Both the position numbers and the translations under genes were made by a program. Under the pieces are notes generated by a model that ran no database searches, had not been told where the DNA came from, and saw only the letters and a program-made list of their open reading frames with translations. Shown here in pieces: positions 1 to 7,641 of a DNA stretch of 64,000 nt. The DNA comes from Devosia oryziradicis (GTDB lineage: Bacteria > Pseudomonadota > Alphaproteobacteria > Rhizobiales > Devosiaceae), in the NCBI RefSeq assembly GCF_016698645.1, contig NZ_CP068047.1, positions 3,383,001-3,447,000 on the forward strand, read 5' to 3'. Numbering within the stretch: the first letter of the stretch is position 1; the number at the start of each line of letters is the position of its first letter.

Positions 1-331
1 TCTGTTCGCCGGCATTCCGGTCAGTGATTTCCGGCTTTCGCTGGCCTGGTATCAGAACCTGTTCGGCTGTCCGCCGCGCTTTTTCCCCAATGCGACCGAA
101 GCGGTGTGGGCGATCGGCGAACACCGCTGGATCTACATCATCGTTGACGCAAAACGCGCCGGCGGGGCCATCCAGACCATCATGTGCAGTGATCTCGAAA
201 TCACCATCGAGCAGATCGCCGCGCGCGGCATCGACTTCAGCCAGGAAGAGATCCCCGGCAAGGATGTGCGCAAGGTGGTGTATTACGATCCTGATGGCAA
301 CGAGATCGGGCTAGGGCGAATTCCGGGATGA
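1..331 (+). CDS. VOC (glyoxalase/bleomycin-resistance fold) family protein, 5'-truncated
   Basis: The open frame runs in from the window edge and ends at the TGA at 329-331, giving about 109 visible residues. The visible start reads FAGIPVSDFRLSLAWYQNLF, the typical first strand and helix of a vicinal-oxygen-chelate module, and the end reads YYDPDGNEIGLGR, matching the usual 'DPDGN' strand with its metal-ligand glutamate position just after. VOC proteins act as metal-dependent isomerases, dioxygenases or antibiotic-binding proteins; the substrate cannot be told from this fragment. Only the extreme N-terminus seems to be missing. An internal ATG at 104 would leave out the first beta strands and is not a credible start. 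Confidence 0.8.
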   Translation, partial: LFAGIPVSDFRLSLAWYQNLFGCPPRFFPNATEAVWAIGEHRWIYIIVDAKRAGGAIQTIMCSDLEITIEQIAARGIDFSQEEIPGKDVRKVVYYDPDGNEIGLGRIPG

Positions 332-380
332 TCTTCACCGATGATCGCTCGGTCAGGCCGCCGGGCCCCAGAATTCCGCC

Positions 381-1139
381 TCAGGCCGTCCGGCCGCGAT
401 AGACGGCGGTGCGAAGCTCATTGGCGTAGTGATCGAAAGCGGGCATTCCGCTGACCTGGGCCACGGCGACCTCGGACTCGATGTCGTAAGGCACACGAAC
501 AAAATGCAGTGACCAGGGATGGGCTGACGCCGCGCCGAACCAACCTTCCAACACCGCGTAGCAGGCTAGCGGCACATCGAGCGGATTGCCGACGCTTCCC
601 ACGTTAAACAGCGTGCGATGCTCGAAGTTCAGCAGATAGGCCCCGTGAATGTCGCCATAGCCCACCATATCCGGTTCCGGCCCGAAGCCGGTGAACGCCG
701 TGTTGCCGAACATCGCGCTGTGTTCCGCGCGCTCCGCCGTTGCGTGAACGCGGTGGTAGATGCCGATCTGGCTGGCGTGGAATAGTCGCACGCGGCGGCC
801 GCTGAGCAGGAAGTCATGGCTTGCTGGCAGGCTCGCCAGGTAGCGGAGCCTCTCAGCGCCCAGTTGAGCCCGATGCCATTGGAGAACCGGCTGCGTGGCC
901 GCCTCGTCCTGCGCAACCATGTCGTCCCAATTGCCCTGCACAATGATTTCACAGGTGTCCCGGCAACGATCGACCACCGCTGCGGAGCGAGGCCCCTTGC
1001 CGACCAGGTCGCCCAGATTGAATATTCGGGTGATACCCATGGCGGCGATATGGGCCAGCACCACCTCCAGCGCAGTCAAGTTGCCATGAATATCGGACAG
1101 GATTGCCACGCGCTCGGCGCCTGTCGGCAACTCGGTCAT
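381..1139 (-). CDS. Metallophosphoesterase, calcineurin-like (YfcE/MJ0936-type)
   Basis: A 252-residue cytoplasmic protein with the ordered metal-site motifs of the calcineurin-like phosphoesterases: ILSDIHGN near residue 14, NLGDLVGKGP near 41, GNWDD near 70 and YGDIHGAYL near 162, followed by NVGSVGNP. This is the single-domain 'DNA repair exonuclease-like/YfcE' type, usually acting on phosphodiesters or phosphoprotein; the substrate is unknown. It starts at ATG 1139, has no signal peptide, and stands alone between the partial VOC gene and the FixJ-like regulator, which is on the same strand 148 bp upstream. No operon partner is evident. Confidence 0.85.
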   Translation of the reverse strand: MTELPTGAERVAILSDIHGNLTALEVVLAHIAAMGITRIFNLGDLVGKGPRSAAVVDRCRDTCEIIVQGNWDDMVAQDEAATQPVLQWHRAQLGAERLRYLASLPASHDFLLSGRRVRLFHASQIGIYHRVHATAERAEHSAMFGNTAFTGFGPEPDMVGYGDIHGAYLLNFEHRTLFNVGSVGNPLDVPLACYAVLEGWFGAASAHPWSLHFVRVPYDIESEVAVAQVSGMPAFDHYANELRTAVYRGRTA

Positions 1140-1260
1140 CGGCTGGCCCTATGCTAGTTGGGCGCCACCGATAACAACTTTCCGGGCGTCAGCCAACACG
1201 TGCCACCGAGCGGTCGCATCGCCCGTGGCATACCCGGTATTGCGTCCGCCACCGATACGA

Positions 1261-1277
1261 GCCGGTGTGAGACCGGC
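1261..1277 (-). terminator. Short hairpin downstream of the FixJ-like regulator
   Basis: A perfect 6-bp stem (GCCGGT / ACCGGC) with a 5-nt loop lies 11 bp after the stop codon of the regulator at 1288. There is no T-run, so termination activity is only suggested by position. Confidence 0.35.
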
Positions 1278-1287
1278 GTAGGATGCC

Positions 1288-1923
1288 TCAACTTGTCAGG
1301 ACGATGCGCATCAGGTCGGCGGTGTTGCGCGCACCCAGCTTTTCCATGACCCGGGCCCGGTGGACTTCTATGGTCCTGGGCGAGATGCCTAATTCGCGGC
1401 CGGCTTCCTTGTTGGACTGACCATTGGTAATGAGCTGCAGCACCTCGCGCTCCCGCGGGGTCAGCTGGGAAAAGCCACGCACTTCCACGGGCCGCCGCCC
1501 ACCCTGCATGGCGCCCAGATGCACGTCGCGGCGGAGTGCCTCGCGTACGCTGCTCAGAAGATATTCGGTGTCGATGGGTTTGGAAATGACATCTGAGGCG
1601 CCCAGCTTCATCGCCGTTACTGCCGCCTCCAGCTGCGGCGTATCGGCAAGCATGAAAACCGGCGTTCCGGTGCGTGTCGCCTTGACGCGCCGGAGCAGGC
1701 TCAGGCCGCTTTCCTCCCCCAGCCGCAGGTTGAGGACGACGATATCGGGGCGCCGCCGTTCGATTGTTGCCGCGAAATGCGCGGCCTCGAGCGAGAAGGT
1801 GGTCTGGAAACCCTCCAGGCGAAACAGCACGCTCAGCGACTCGCAGGTCGTGGCATCGGTATCCACGATGTGGATCAGCCGATCGCGGTTGAGGAAGGAG
1901 TGATAGAAGATCTCGTCGCTCAT
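1288..1923 (-). CDS. FixJ-family response regulator with degenerate (pseudo)receiver
   Basis: A 211-residue protein: receiver domain about residues 15-130, then a LuxR-type helix-turn-helix (LTPREREVLQLITNGQSNKE and the recognition helix SPRTIEVHRARV) to the C-terminus. ATG 1923 is chosen over the longer frame because it is preceded by a good Shine-Dalgarno (GAGGG) and the receiver begins normally. The receiver keeps the acidic pair (D21, D23) and the lysine (K115 in SKP), but the phospho-acceptor aspartate is asparagine (N65, in VVLNLRLG) and the switch threonine is alanine (A93). It therefore probably does not switch by ordinary phosphorylation. The likely partner is the hybrid kinase two genes away. 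Two tandem dyads at 2085-2124 upstream are plausible autoregulatory sites (inference). Confidence 0.88.
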   Translation of the reverse strand: MSDEIFYHSFLNRDRLIHIVDTDATTCESLSVLFRLEGFQTTFSLEAAHFAATIERRRPDIVVLNLRLGEESGLSLLRRVKATRTGTPVFMLADTPQLEAAVTAMKLGASDVISKPIDTEYLLSSVREALRRDVHLGAMQGGRRPVEVRGFSQLTPREREVLQLITNGQSNKEAGRELGISPRTIEVHRARVMEKLGARNTADLMRIVLTS

Positions 1924-2009
1924 ATTCCCTCTGCCCGGTGGCAAGTTTCGCTTGTGCGTCCCCGAGGGACGGCAAGGCTTCGCCAGTCGCTGAGCTGCCG
2001 CTGGCAACC

Positions 2010-2038
2010 GCGATCCCGTTGCCCCCCGGCGGGATCGC
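2010..2038 (-). other. Leader hairpin of the FixJ-like regulator
   Basis: A perfect 9-bp stem (GCGATCCCG / CGGGATCGC) with an 11-nt loop lies about 87-115 nt upstream of the regulator start codon, between it and the tandem operator-like dyads. It would be in the 5' untranslated RNA if transcription begins near the dyads. Role unknown: RNA stability or attenuation are possibilities. Confidence 0.4.
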
Positions 2039-2084
2039 AACGGTAGTTTGCACTAGGTGTTCTTGCCGTCCGATATGGACAATA

Positions 2085-2124
2085 CGTAGGTGTCACTACC
2101 TACGATCTAGGTTTATTTACCTAG
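2085..2124. promoter_or_regulatory. Two tandem operator-like dyads, 21 bp apart
   Basis: Site 1 is CGTAGGT-N6-ACCTACG (2085-2104); site 2 is CTAGGT-N6-ACCTAG (2107-2124). Both have the same TAGGT-N6-ACCTA geometry and their centres (2094.5 and 2115.5) are 21 bp apart, two helical turns, so two dimers would sit on one face of the DNA. The block lies 3 bp upstream of a weak promoter-like pair on the minus strand (TTGTCC at 2077-2082, 17-bp spacer, CACCTA at 2054-2059) facing the FixJ-like regulator gene. The most likely ligand is that LuxR-type regulator; this is inference. Confidence 0.6.
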
Positions 2125-2169
2125 CATTGCGTTGTCAACGGACCTTCTTCCTATATTCCTGCGCTTGGT

Positions 2170-2604
2170 TCAGCGAGTATTAGCCCGCAGGGCATCGCGG
2201 ATTTCGGTGAGCAACACTTCTTCCTTTGTCGGCGCGGGCGTGGCTGCAACCGGTTCGGTGGCCGCCTGGCGCTTCATGCGGTTGATGGCCTTCACCACCA
2301 GGAAAAGCACGAAGGCAATGATGGTGAACTTGACCACCGCATTGATGAAGATGCCGATATTGAGCGTGGCGACGCCAGCCTCCTTGGCGGCGGCGACCGA
2401 TGGCACGGCGACGTTGTTCGGATTGGACAGGACGATGAAGAGGTTGGAAAAATCGATGCCGCCGATGATCAGGCCGATGAGAGGCATGAAGATGTCGTCG
2501 ACGATGGAGGATACGATGGCGCCGAATGCGGCACCGATGATCACGCCGATGGCGAGATCGATCATGTTGCCCTTGATGGCAAAATCCCGGAATTCCTTGA
2601 ACAT
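2170..2604 (-). CDS. mscL: Large-conductance mechanosensitive channel MscL
   Basis: A 144-residue inner-membrane protein forming a pentameric pore that opens under membrane tension and protects against hypo-osmotic shock. The start [20 protein letters not shown] is the family signature, followed by TM1 ([16 protein letters not shown], residues about 20-45), a short periplasmic loop, TM2 (about 80-100) and a charged cytoplasmic helix ending at [13 protein letters not shown] 2604 is chosen over a longer frame because the conserved N-terminal amphipathic helix begins there and a GAGGGG sequence precedes it. It lies between the FixJ-like regulator and the hybrid kinase gene; transcription together with the regulator is possible, but the operator-like dyads in between argue for separate control. 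Confidence 0.95.
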   Translation of the reverse strand: MFKEFRDFAIKGNMIDLAIGVIIGAAFGAIVSSIVDDIFMPLIGLIIGGIDFSNLFIVLSNPNNVAVPSVAAAKEAGVATLNIGIFINAVVKFTIIAFVLFLVVKAINRMKRQAATEPVAATPAPTKEEVLLTEIRDALRANTR

Positions 2605-2768
2605 GGTCGTCCAACCCCTCTTGCTGGTTTGCGTCTTCCCAAGCGGCCGCACCGCGATGGTCGAGCATTAATGACCGGGTTGGCAAAAGCAATGGGTCGA
2701 GATGGTCTTGCACCGCCGAGTTGGCAGGTCGATAGTCCGGGCGCCTACAGCCCAGGATCGCATTGCCA

Positions 2769-4391
2769 ATGCCGGCTCACAGCCACGACGAAGCCACTAG
2801 CCTCAAGCAGGCGATCGATCATGTTCCGCAGGGCATCGCGGTATTCGATGCCGGATTGCGGCTCGTCAGCTCGAACAGCCGCTACAATTCGCTGCTGGCG
2901 CTGCCCGAACACCTGGTCAAGACCGGTACGCCCCTGTTCGACATTGCCCTGTTTCTCAGTGACCGGGGCGATTTCGGCAGCGGCGATGCGGCGCGCCTGG
3001 CTATCGAGCGTATCAACCTGCTGACGGCATCGCCGACCACCGTGACGCAGAGGCTGGGCAATGCCGGCCAGACGCTGGAATTTCATTCAAGCCGCCTGCC
3101 CGATGGCGGGCTGGTCATCAGCTTTTCCGACGTCACTGCCCGGGTCCGGGCAGAACGCGAGTTGGCCCGGATGAACCAGTCGCTCGAGCAAAGGGTGGAG
3201 GAGCGCACGGCGGCACTACGGCGCGTCAATGCCGAGCTGGAAAGCGCCCGCGCCAAGGCGGATGCGGCGAACCACGACAAGACCCGGTTTCTGGCCGCCG
3301 CTAGCCACGATCTCCTGCAGCCGCTCAATGCGGCCCGGCTCTATACGTCCACGCTGATCGAGCGGGCCAAGTCGACGGGGTTGGCGGACCTCGCCAATTC
3401 GATCGAGGCTTCGCTGACGGCGGTCGAAGACATCATGGGCGCCCTGCTCGACATTTCGCGCATCGACAGCGGCGCCCTCAAGCCCGCCCCGGCACCGACC
3501 GCGGCCCAGGACCTGCTCAAGAAGATCGAGGTCGAGTTCGGCCCAATGGCGCGCGAGCGCAATATATCGCTACGCATCGTGGCCACCGATGCCGCGGTCA
3601 TGATCGACCGCATGCTGGTCGGGCGCATCGTGCAGAACCTGGTCAGCAACGCCATCAAATATACCCAGCCCGGCGGCAAGGTGCTGGTCGGGCTGCGTCG
3701 CCGGGGCAATCGTATGCGGCTCGATGTGGTCGATACCGGCATCGGCTTCAACAAGGACCAGCACCGCCTGCTGTTCGCCGAGTTCTCGCGGCTGGAACGG
3801 GGCGCCCGCATGGCGCAAGGCCTTGGCCTGGGCCTTTCCATCGTCCAACGCCTGGTCGCGGCGCTGGGGCTGACGCTGGAACTCGACAGCAAGGAAGGGC
3901 GCGGCTCGCGTTTCTCGCTCTTCCTGCCGGCCACGCGGACACTGCGTGCCACGCCCGAGGGCAACGCGGCTCCCGCCGAGGCGAGCTTTGGCACATTGGG
4001 CCTTAAGGTGCTGTGTGTCGACAATGAGCGTGCGATCATCGAGGCGATGGAGGGGCTGCTGCGCCATTGGGGCTGCGACGTGCGCAGCGCGCTGTCGCTC
4101 AAGCAGATCGACCGCGAACGGCTGCTGGAGGGCTGGTATCCGGACCTGGTGCTGATGGACTACCATCTCGACCAGACTTCTGGCCTCGATGCCATCGAGT
4201 GGCTGCGGCACAATCTGGGTGGCCACCTGCCGGCGGCGCTGGTGACGGCAGATCGCAGCCCTGCGGTGCGGGCGCTGGCCGAGGAACGCGGCATTGCCGT
4301 CGTCACCAAGCCGGTCAAGCCTGCCGCCCTGCGCGCTGCGATCAGCGGACTGGCCAACCAGAGCCGCAGTCCGGCAAAGCGCGCCGGGTGA
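2769..4391 (+). CDS. PAS hybrid sensor histidine kinase / response regulator (NahK/ErcS'-like)
   Basis: About 540 residues, no membrane segment. Order: PAS domain (about 10-120), coiled coil (LEQRVEERTAALRRVNAEL), dimerisation/phospho-acceptor domain with the H-box AAASHDLLQPLNAARLY, ATPase with N-box NLVSNAIKYT, G1 DTGIGF and G2 GLGLGLSIV, and a C-terminal receiver (about 415-530) with intact acidic residue D-N-E, phospho-acceptor in LVLMDYHL and lysine in VTKPVKP. The H-box variant SHDLLQPLNAAR is typical of NahK/ErcS'-type kinases, which commonly pair with FixJ/LuxR regulators such as the one at 1288-1923. Start is uncertain: TTG 2763 has an AGGA 5 nt upstream, ATG 2769 is 11 nt from it. 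A cytoplasmic stimulus sensed through PAS is inferred. Confidence 0.9.
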   Translation: MPAHSHDEATSLKQAIDHVPQGIAVFDAGLRLVSSNSRYNSLLALPEHLVKTGTPLFDIALFLSDRGDFGSGDAARLAIERINLLTASPTTVTQRLGNAGQTLEFHSSRLPDGGLVISFSDVTARVRAERELARMNQSLEQRVEERTAALRRVNAELESARAKADAANHDKTRFLAAASHDLLQPLNAARLYTSTLIERAKSTGLADLANSIEASLTAVEDIMGALLDISRIDSGALKPAPAPTAAQDLLKKIEVEFGPMARERNISLRIVATDAAVMIDRMLVGRIVQNLVSNAIKYTQPGGKVLVGLRRRGNRMRLDVVDTGIGFNKDQHRLLFAEFSRLERGARMAQGLGLGLSIVQRLVAALGLTLELDSKEGRGSRFSLFLPATRTLRATPEGNAAPAEASFGTLGLKVLCVDNERAIIEAMEGLLRHWGCDVRSALSLKQIDRERLLEGWYPDLVLMDYHLDQTSGLDAIEWLRHNLGGHLPAALVTADRSPAVRALAEERGIAVVTKPVKPAALRAAISGLANQSRSPAKRAG

Positions 4392-4455
4392 TTGTCGATT
4401 CCGGCCCTTCCCGTTCGACCAGACTCCGGTACAACCACAACCGGAGGATTATTCC

Positions 4456-4797
4456 ATGCGCTATCTCTGCCTCGTCTGCTTTGACGGATCCATCATCGAC
4501 ACGCTGCCACCCGGCGAATGGGACAAGATAGTCCGGGACTCGCAGGACTATGATCGCGAACTCATGGAGCGCGGGCATTTCATTGCCGCCGAGGCCCTGA
4601 TGTCGCCCGATACCGCCACGACGGTGCGCATGCGCCAAGGCAAGATGACGGCCACCGACGGCCCCTTTGCCGAACTCAAGGAGCAGGTTGCCGGCTTCAT
4701 CCTGATCGAAGCGGCCGACCTCAACGAGGCGATGCGGATCGGCGCCAACATCCCGCTGGCCCGCATCGGCTGCGTTGAAGTGCGACCGGTGATGTGA
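4456..4797 (+). CDS. YCII/DGPF-family protein (partner of ECF42 sigma)
   Basis: A 113-residue YCII-related protein. It contains the family signature TDGPFAELKE (the 'DGPF' motif) near residues 72-81, after MRYLCLVCFDG and before GFILIEAADLNEA. Start ATG 4456 is fixed by a strong Shine-Dalgarno GGAGG 8 nt upstream. The stop codon overlaps the GTG start of the next gene by 4 nt (GTGA), so it is translationally coupled to the ECF42-type sigma factor; DGPF genes next to ECF42 sigma genes are a well-established association. The biochemical role of DGPF proteins is not established; the YCII fold is a ferredoxin-like dimeric barrel. Confidence 0.9.
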   Translation: MRYLCLVCFDGSIIDTLPPGEWDKIVRDSQDYDRELMERGHFIAAEALMSPDTATTVRMRQGKMTATDGPFAELKEQVAGFILIEAADLNEAMRIGANIPLARIGCVEVRPVM

Positions 4798-6002
4798 GCG
4801 AGGCCGGTTCAGCGATCGAGGCCGTCTACCGGGCCGAAGCACCCCGCGTGCTGGCCACGCTCATTCGCCTGTTGGGTGGTTTCGACCGGGCTGAGGAAGC
4901 GTTGCATGACGCCTGGCTGGCGGCGCTTGCGAGCTGGCCGGAAAAAGGCGTGCCGGCCAATCCGCGCGCCTGGCTTGTTTCGGCTGGCCGCTTCAAGGCG
5001 ATCGATCGCATTCGCCGCGAGGCCCGGTTCAACGCAGCCAGCGAACAACTGGTGCAGCAAATCGAGCTGGCGTCCGAGCCGGAGGAGGCGGACGACGCTC
5101 CCGCCATTGCCGACGACCAGTTGCGGCTGATCTTCACCTGCTGCCACCCGGCATTGGCGCCCGATGCACAGGTGGCGCTGACGCTGCGCGAAGTCTGCGG
5201 ACTCACGACCGAAGAGATCGCCGCTGCCTATCTCGCCAAGCCGGTAACGATCGCCCAGCGCATCGTGCGCGCCAAGGGCAAGATTCGCGACGCGCGCATC
5301 CCCTATGCTGTGCCGGAGCCGGCCGAACTGCCGGAGCGCATCGAATCCGTGCTGCAGGTGATCTACCTGGTGTTCAACGAGGGCTACCTGGCCTCGTCGG
5401 GCAGCAGGGCCCTGCGCACCGACCTCTGCGTGGAGGCAATCCGGCTGGCGCGCCTGCTGGCCACGCTGATCAACGAGCCGGAGGTCAAGGGCCTGTTGGC
5501 GCTGATGCTGCTGCAGGATGCACGCCGTGCCGCCCGAGTGGTCGATGGCGAAATCGTTCCGCTGGACGAGCAGGATCGCGGCCTGTGGAATTCGGGACAG
5601 ATCGCCGAGGGGCAGGCATTGGTGCGCGAGGTATTGGGCGGGCACTTCAGCCTCTATTCGGTGCAGGCAGCCATCGCGGCCTGCCATGGCGTCGACGGGA
5701 GCGACTGGCCGCGCATCGTGGGCTTTTACGACATGCTGCTGCGCATCGACCCTTCGCCCATCGTGGCGCTCAATCGCGCCGTGGCCATTGCCATGCGCGA
5801 TGGTCCGGCCGTGGGGCTGCGCTTGGTGGACGCGCTTGCCGATGGCCTCACCGACTACCGCCTATGGCATGCCGCGCGGGCCGATCTGCTGCGGCGGCTG
5901 GGGCGACGCCAGGAAGCGCGTGAAGCCTATGACGCTGCGCTGGCGCTGACCATTCAGGCAGCGGAGCGGCGGTTTCTCGAACGGCGACTGAGCGAAGTCT
6001 AG
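4794..6002 (+). CDS. ECF42-type RNA polymerase sigma factor with C-terminal TPR-like extension
   Basis: A 402-residue protein: sigma region 2 (about 10-80, RLLGGFDRAEEALHDAWLAA ... AIDRIRREARF), sigma region 4 (about 110-170, LTLREVCGLTTEEIAAAYL), and a long helical C-terminal part (about 180-402) with the ECF42/DUF6596 marks IFTCCHPAL and VIYLVFNEGY. The C-terminal extension replaces a separate anti-sigma factor in this group and is needed for activity in studied members. GTG 4794 overlaps the upstream DGPF gene stop by 4 nt. The stop overlaps the convergent MATE gene by 4 nt. It probably activates its own DGPF-sigma operon; no promoter motif was identified with confidence. Confidence 0.92.
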   Translation: MSEAGSAIEAVYRAEAPRVLATLIRLLGGFDRAEEALHDAWLAALASWPEKGVPANPRAWLVSAGRFKAIDRIRREARFNAASEQLVQQIELASEPEEADDAPAIADDQLRLIFTCCHPALAPDAQVALTLREVCGLTTEEIAAAYLAKPVTIAQRIVRAKGKIRDARIPYAVPEPAELPERIESVLQVIYLVFNEGYLASSGSRALRTDLCVEAIRLARLLATLINEPEVKGLLALMLLQDARRAARVVDGEIVPLDEQDRGLWNSGQIAEGQALVREVLGGHFSLYSVQAAIAACHGVDGSDWPRIVGFYDMLLRIDPSPIVALNRAVAIAMRDGPAVGLRLVDALADGLTDYRLWHAARADLLRRLGRRQEAREAYDAALALTIQAAERRFLERRLSEV

Positions 6003-7351
6003 GGCGCAGCCACGAAGAGACCGGCCTTGCGGCGCTCCAGCGCCCACCAATAGATCCCACCGCGCGCGATGAACCAGCAATGCAAGGCAGCCCATAGGCC
6101 CCAATTGCCGAAGATCGGCTGCAGCGCCATTGCAGACACGAGGAACACGACCAGCGACACCACCATGCCGTTGCGCATCGTGGTATTGAGCGTCGTGCCG
6201 ATCAGGATGCCATCATAAACGAAAGCCGGCATGAAGGTGACCGTGCACAGAGCCGCAATGGGGAGGTAGGCGAGGGCCCGGGCCTGTACCGCGGCATTGG
6301 TTGTCATCAGGCCGATGACCAGCGGGCCGGCAAGATACCAGGCGATGCCCAGGGTCAGCGTCAGGGCAAGACCCCACAGCATGCTCAACCGATAGGCCTG
6401 GTCGAAAGCCGGTCGCCAATTGGCGCCAACGGCCTTGCCGGTCAGTTGTTCGGCCGCCTGGGCGATGCCGTCGAGGAAGTAGGCAATGATCATGAGAAGG
6501 TTGAGCAGCACGGCATTGGCCGAGAGCGCCACCTCGCCCATGCGCGAACCCTGCGCGGCAAACCAGGCATAGGCGCCCATCAGCGCTGCCGAACGGATCA
6601 TCAGGTCGCGACTGAGGCCAAACATGCGCTTGAGCGCCGCAGCATCAAGCAACTCGCCCGGCGCAATATGGCGCAGGATGGCGCCAAAGCCACCATAGTG
6701 GCGCAGCAGCAGGAACAGACCCGCGGCGGCCGCAACGGCTTGGCCGATCACCGTGCCGATGGCCGCACCGGCCACGCCCCAGCCCAGGCCGTGCACGAAC
6801 CAGATGGAAAGCGTGATGTCGAGCAGGTGCAGCAGCAGTTGCAGGGACATGCCGGTCTTTGCCGAGGCGCGGCCATAGAACCAGCCCAGCAGCGCGTAGT
6901 TGATCAGCGAGAAGGGCGCTGACCAGATGCGATAGTGGAAATAGTCGGCGAGGGCCGCACCTGCACCGGCTTCCGGCGCCAGCAGTAGAGTGGCGAGCCC
7001 AAGGATGGGCGCGCCCAGGGCAATCATCACTATACCGATGCCAACGCCCAGCAGGATGGCCCTGACGACGTGCAGCAGCCCATCGCGCGGGTCTCTTGCA
7101 CCCACGGATTGAGCAACGAGTCCGGCCGTGCCGATCCGGAGGAAATAGGCCAGCGCGAAGACGATATCGAACAGCAGCGCGCCGAGCACCAGGCCGCCCA
7201 GCAACCCCGCATCGCCCAGCCGGCCGATCACTGTGATATCGACCACGCCCACCAACGGTTCGGTGATGAAGGCAACCGACGCCGGCAGCGCGATTTTCCA
7301 CACATCGGCGTGGCGCACGGTAAAGGGGTGCTGGAGGCGGGGAGCGGACAT
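5999..7351 (-). CDS. MATE family efflux transporter (DinF-like)
   Basis: A 450-residue inner-membrane protein with about 12 hydrophobic segments arranged as two similar halves, starting with WKIALPASVAFITEPLVGVV and VIGRLGDAGLLGGL, a pattern of the DinF branch of the multidrug and toxin extrusion family. These export cationic drugs or metabolites using Na+ or H+ gradients; the substrate here is unknown. ATG 7351 has no clear Shine-Dalgarno. Convergent with the sigma factor (3' ends overlap by 4 nt), so no dedicated terminator fits between them. It is not obviously part of the sigma factor operon. Confidence 0.9.
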   Translation of the reverse strand: MSAPRLQHPFTVRHADVWKIALPASVAFITEPLVGVVDITVIGRLGDAGLLGGLVLGALLFDIVFALAYFLRIGTAGLVAQSVGARDPRDGLLHVVRAILLGVGIGIVMIALGAPILGLATLLLAPEAGAGAALADYFHYRIWSAPFSLINYALLGWFYGRASAKTGMSLQLLLHLLDITLSIWFVHGLGWGVAGAAIGTVIGQAVAAAAGLFLLLRHYGGFGAILRHIAPGELLDAAALKRMFGLSRDLMIRSAALMGAYAWFAAQGSRMGEVALSANAVLLNLLMIIAYFLDGIAQAAEQLTGKAVGANWRPAFDQAYRLSMLWGLALTLTLGIAWYLAGPLVIGLMTTNAAVQARALAYLPIAALCTVTFMPAFVYDGILIGTTLNTTMRNGMVVSLVVFLVSAMALQPIFGNWGLWAALHCWFIARGGIYWWALERRKAGLFVAAP

Positions 7352-7440
7352 TGAGGGGGAATCGAGCGGGAACAGGAGCTTGACACTACCGTGTCGGGGC
7401 GACGTCGCGAAAGTCCATCTCTTGCGGTGAACGTCCGGTG

Positions 7441-7641
7441 CTAGGTCGAGCCCGCACAGACCCGCGCCGCTTCCGCCTCGACATCGCGCGGGTCAAGCGT
7501 CGCCCCGGGACTGGCATTGCGCTCTATATCGGCGCTGATGATCCCGACGCACTCGTCAAAGCCGGTCGGCTTGAGGGCTAGTGCTGCAGCGACGCCGCCA
7601 GCGCCGGCGAGGATGGAGAGCACGATCAGCCCCGTCCGCAT
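7441..7641 (-). CDS. Small exported or membrane-anchored protein
   Basis: A 66-residue protein with a hydrophobic N-terminus (MRTGLIVLSILAGAGGVAAA) that is either a signal peptide or a single membrane anchor, followed by an acidic mature part with two cysteines (DECVGI and ARVCAGS). Its ATG overlaps the TGA of the upstream kinase gene by one base (TGATG), so it is the third gene of a coupled operon (DUF6460 protein, kinase, this). No family recognised. The tight coupling makes it very likely to be real. Confidence 0.7.
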   Translation of the reverse strand: MRTGLIVLSILAGAGGVAAALALKPTGFDECVGIISADIERNASPGATLDPRDVEAEAARVCAGST

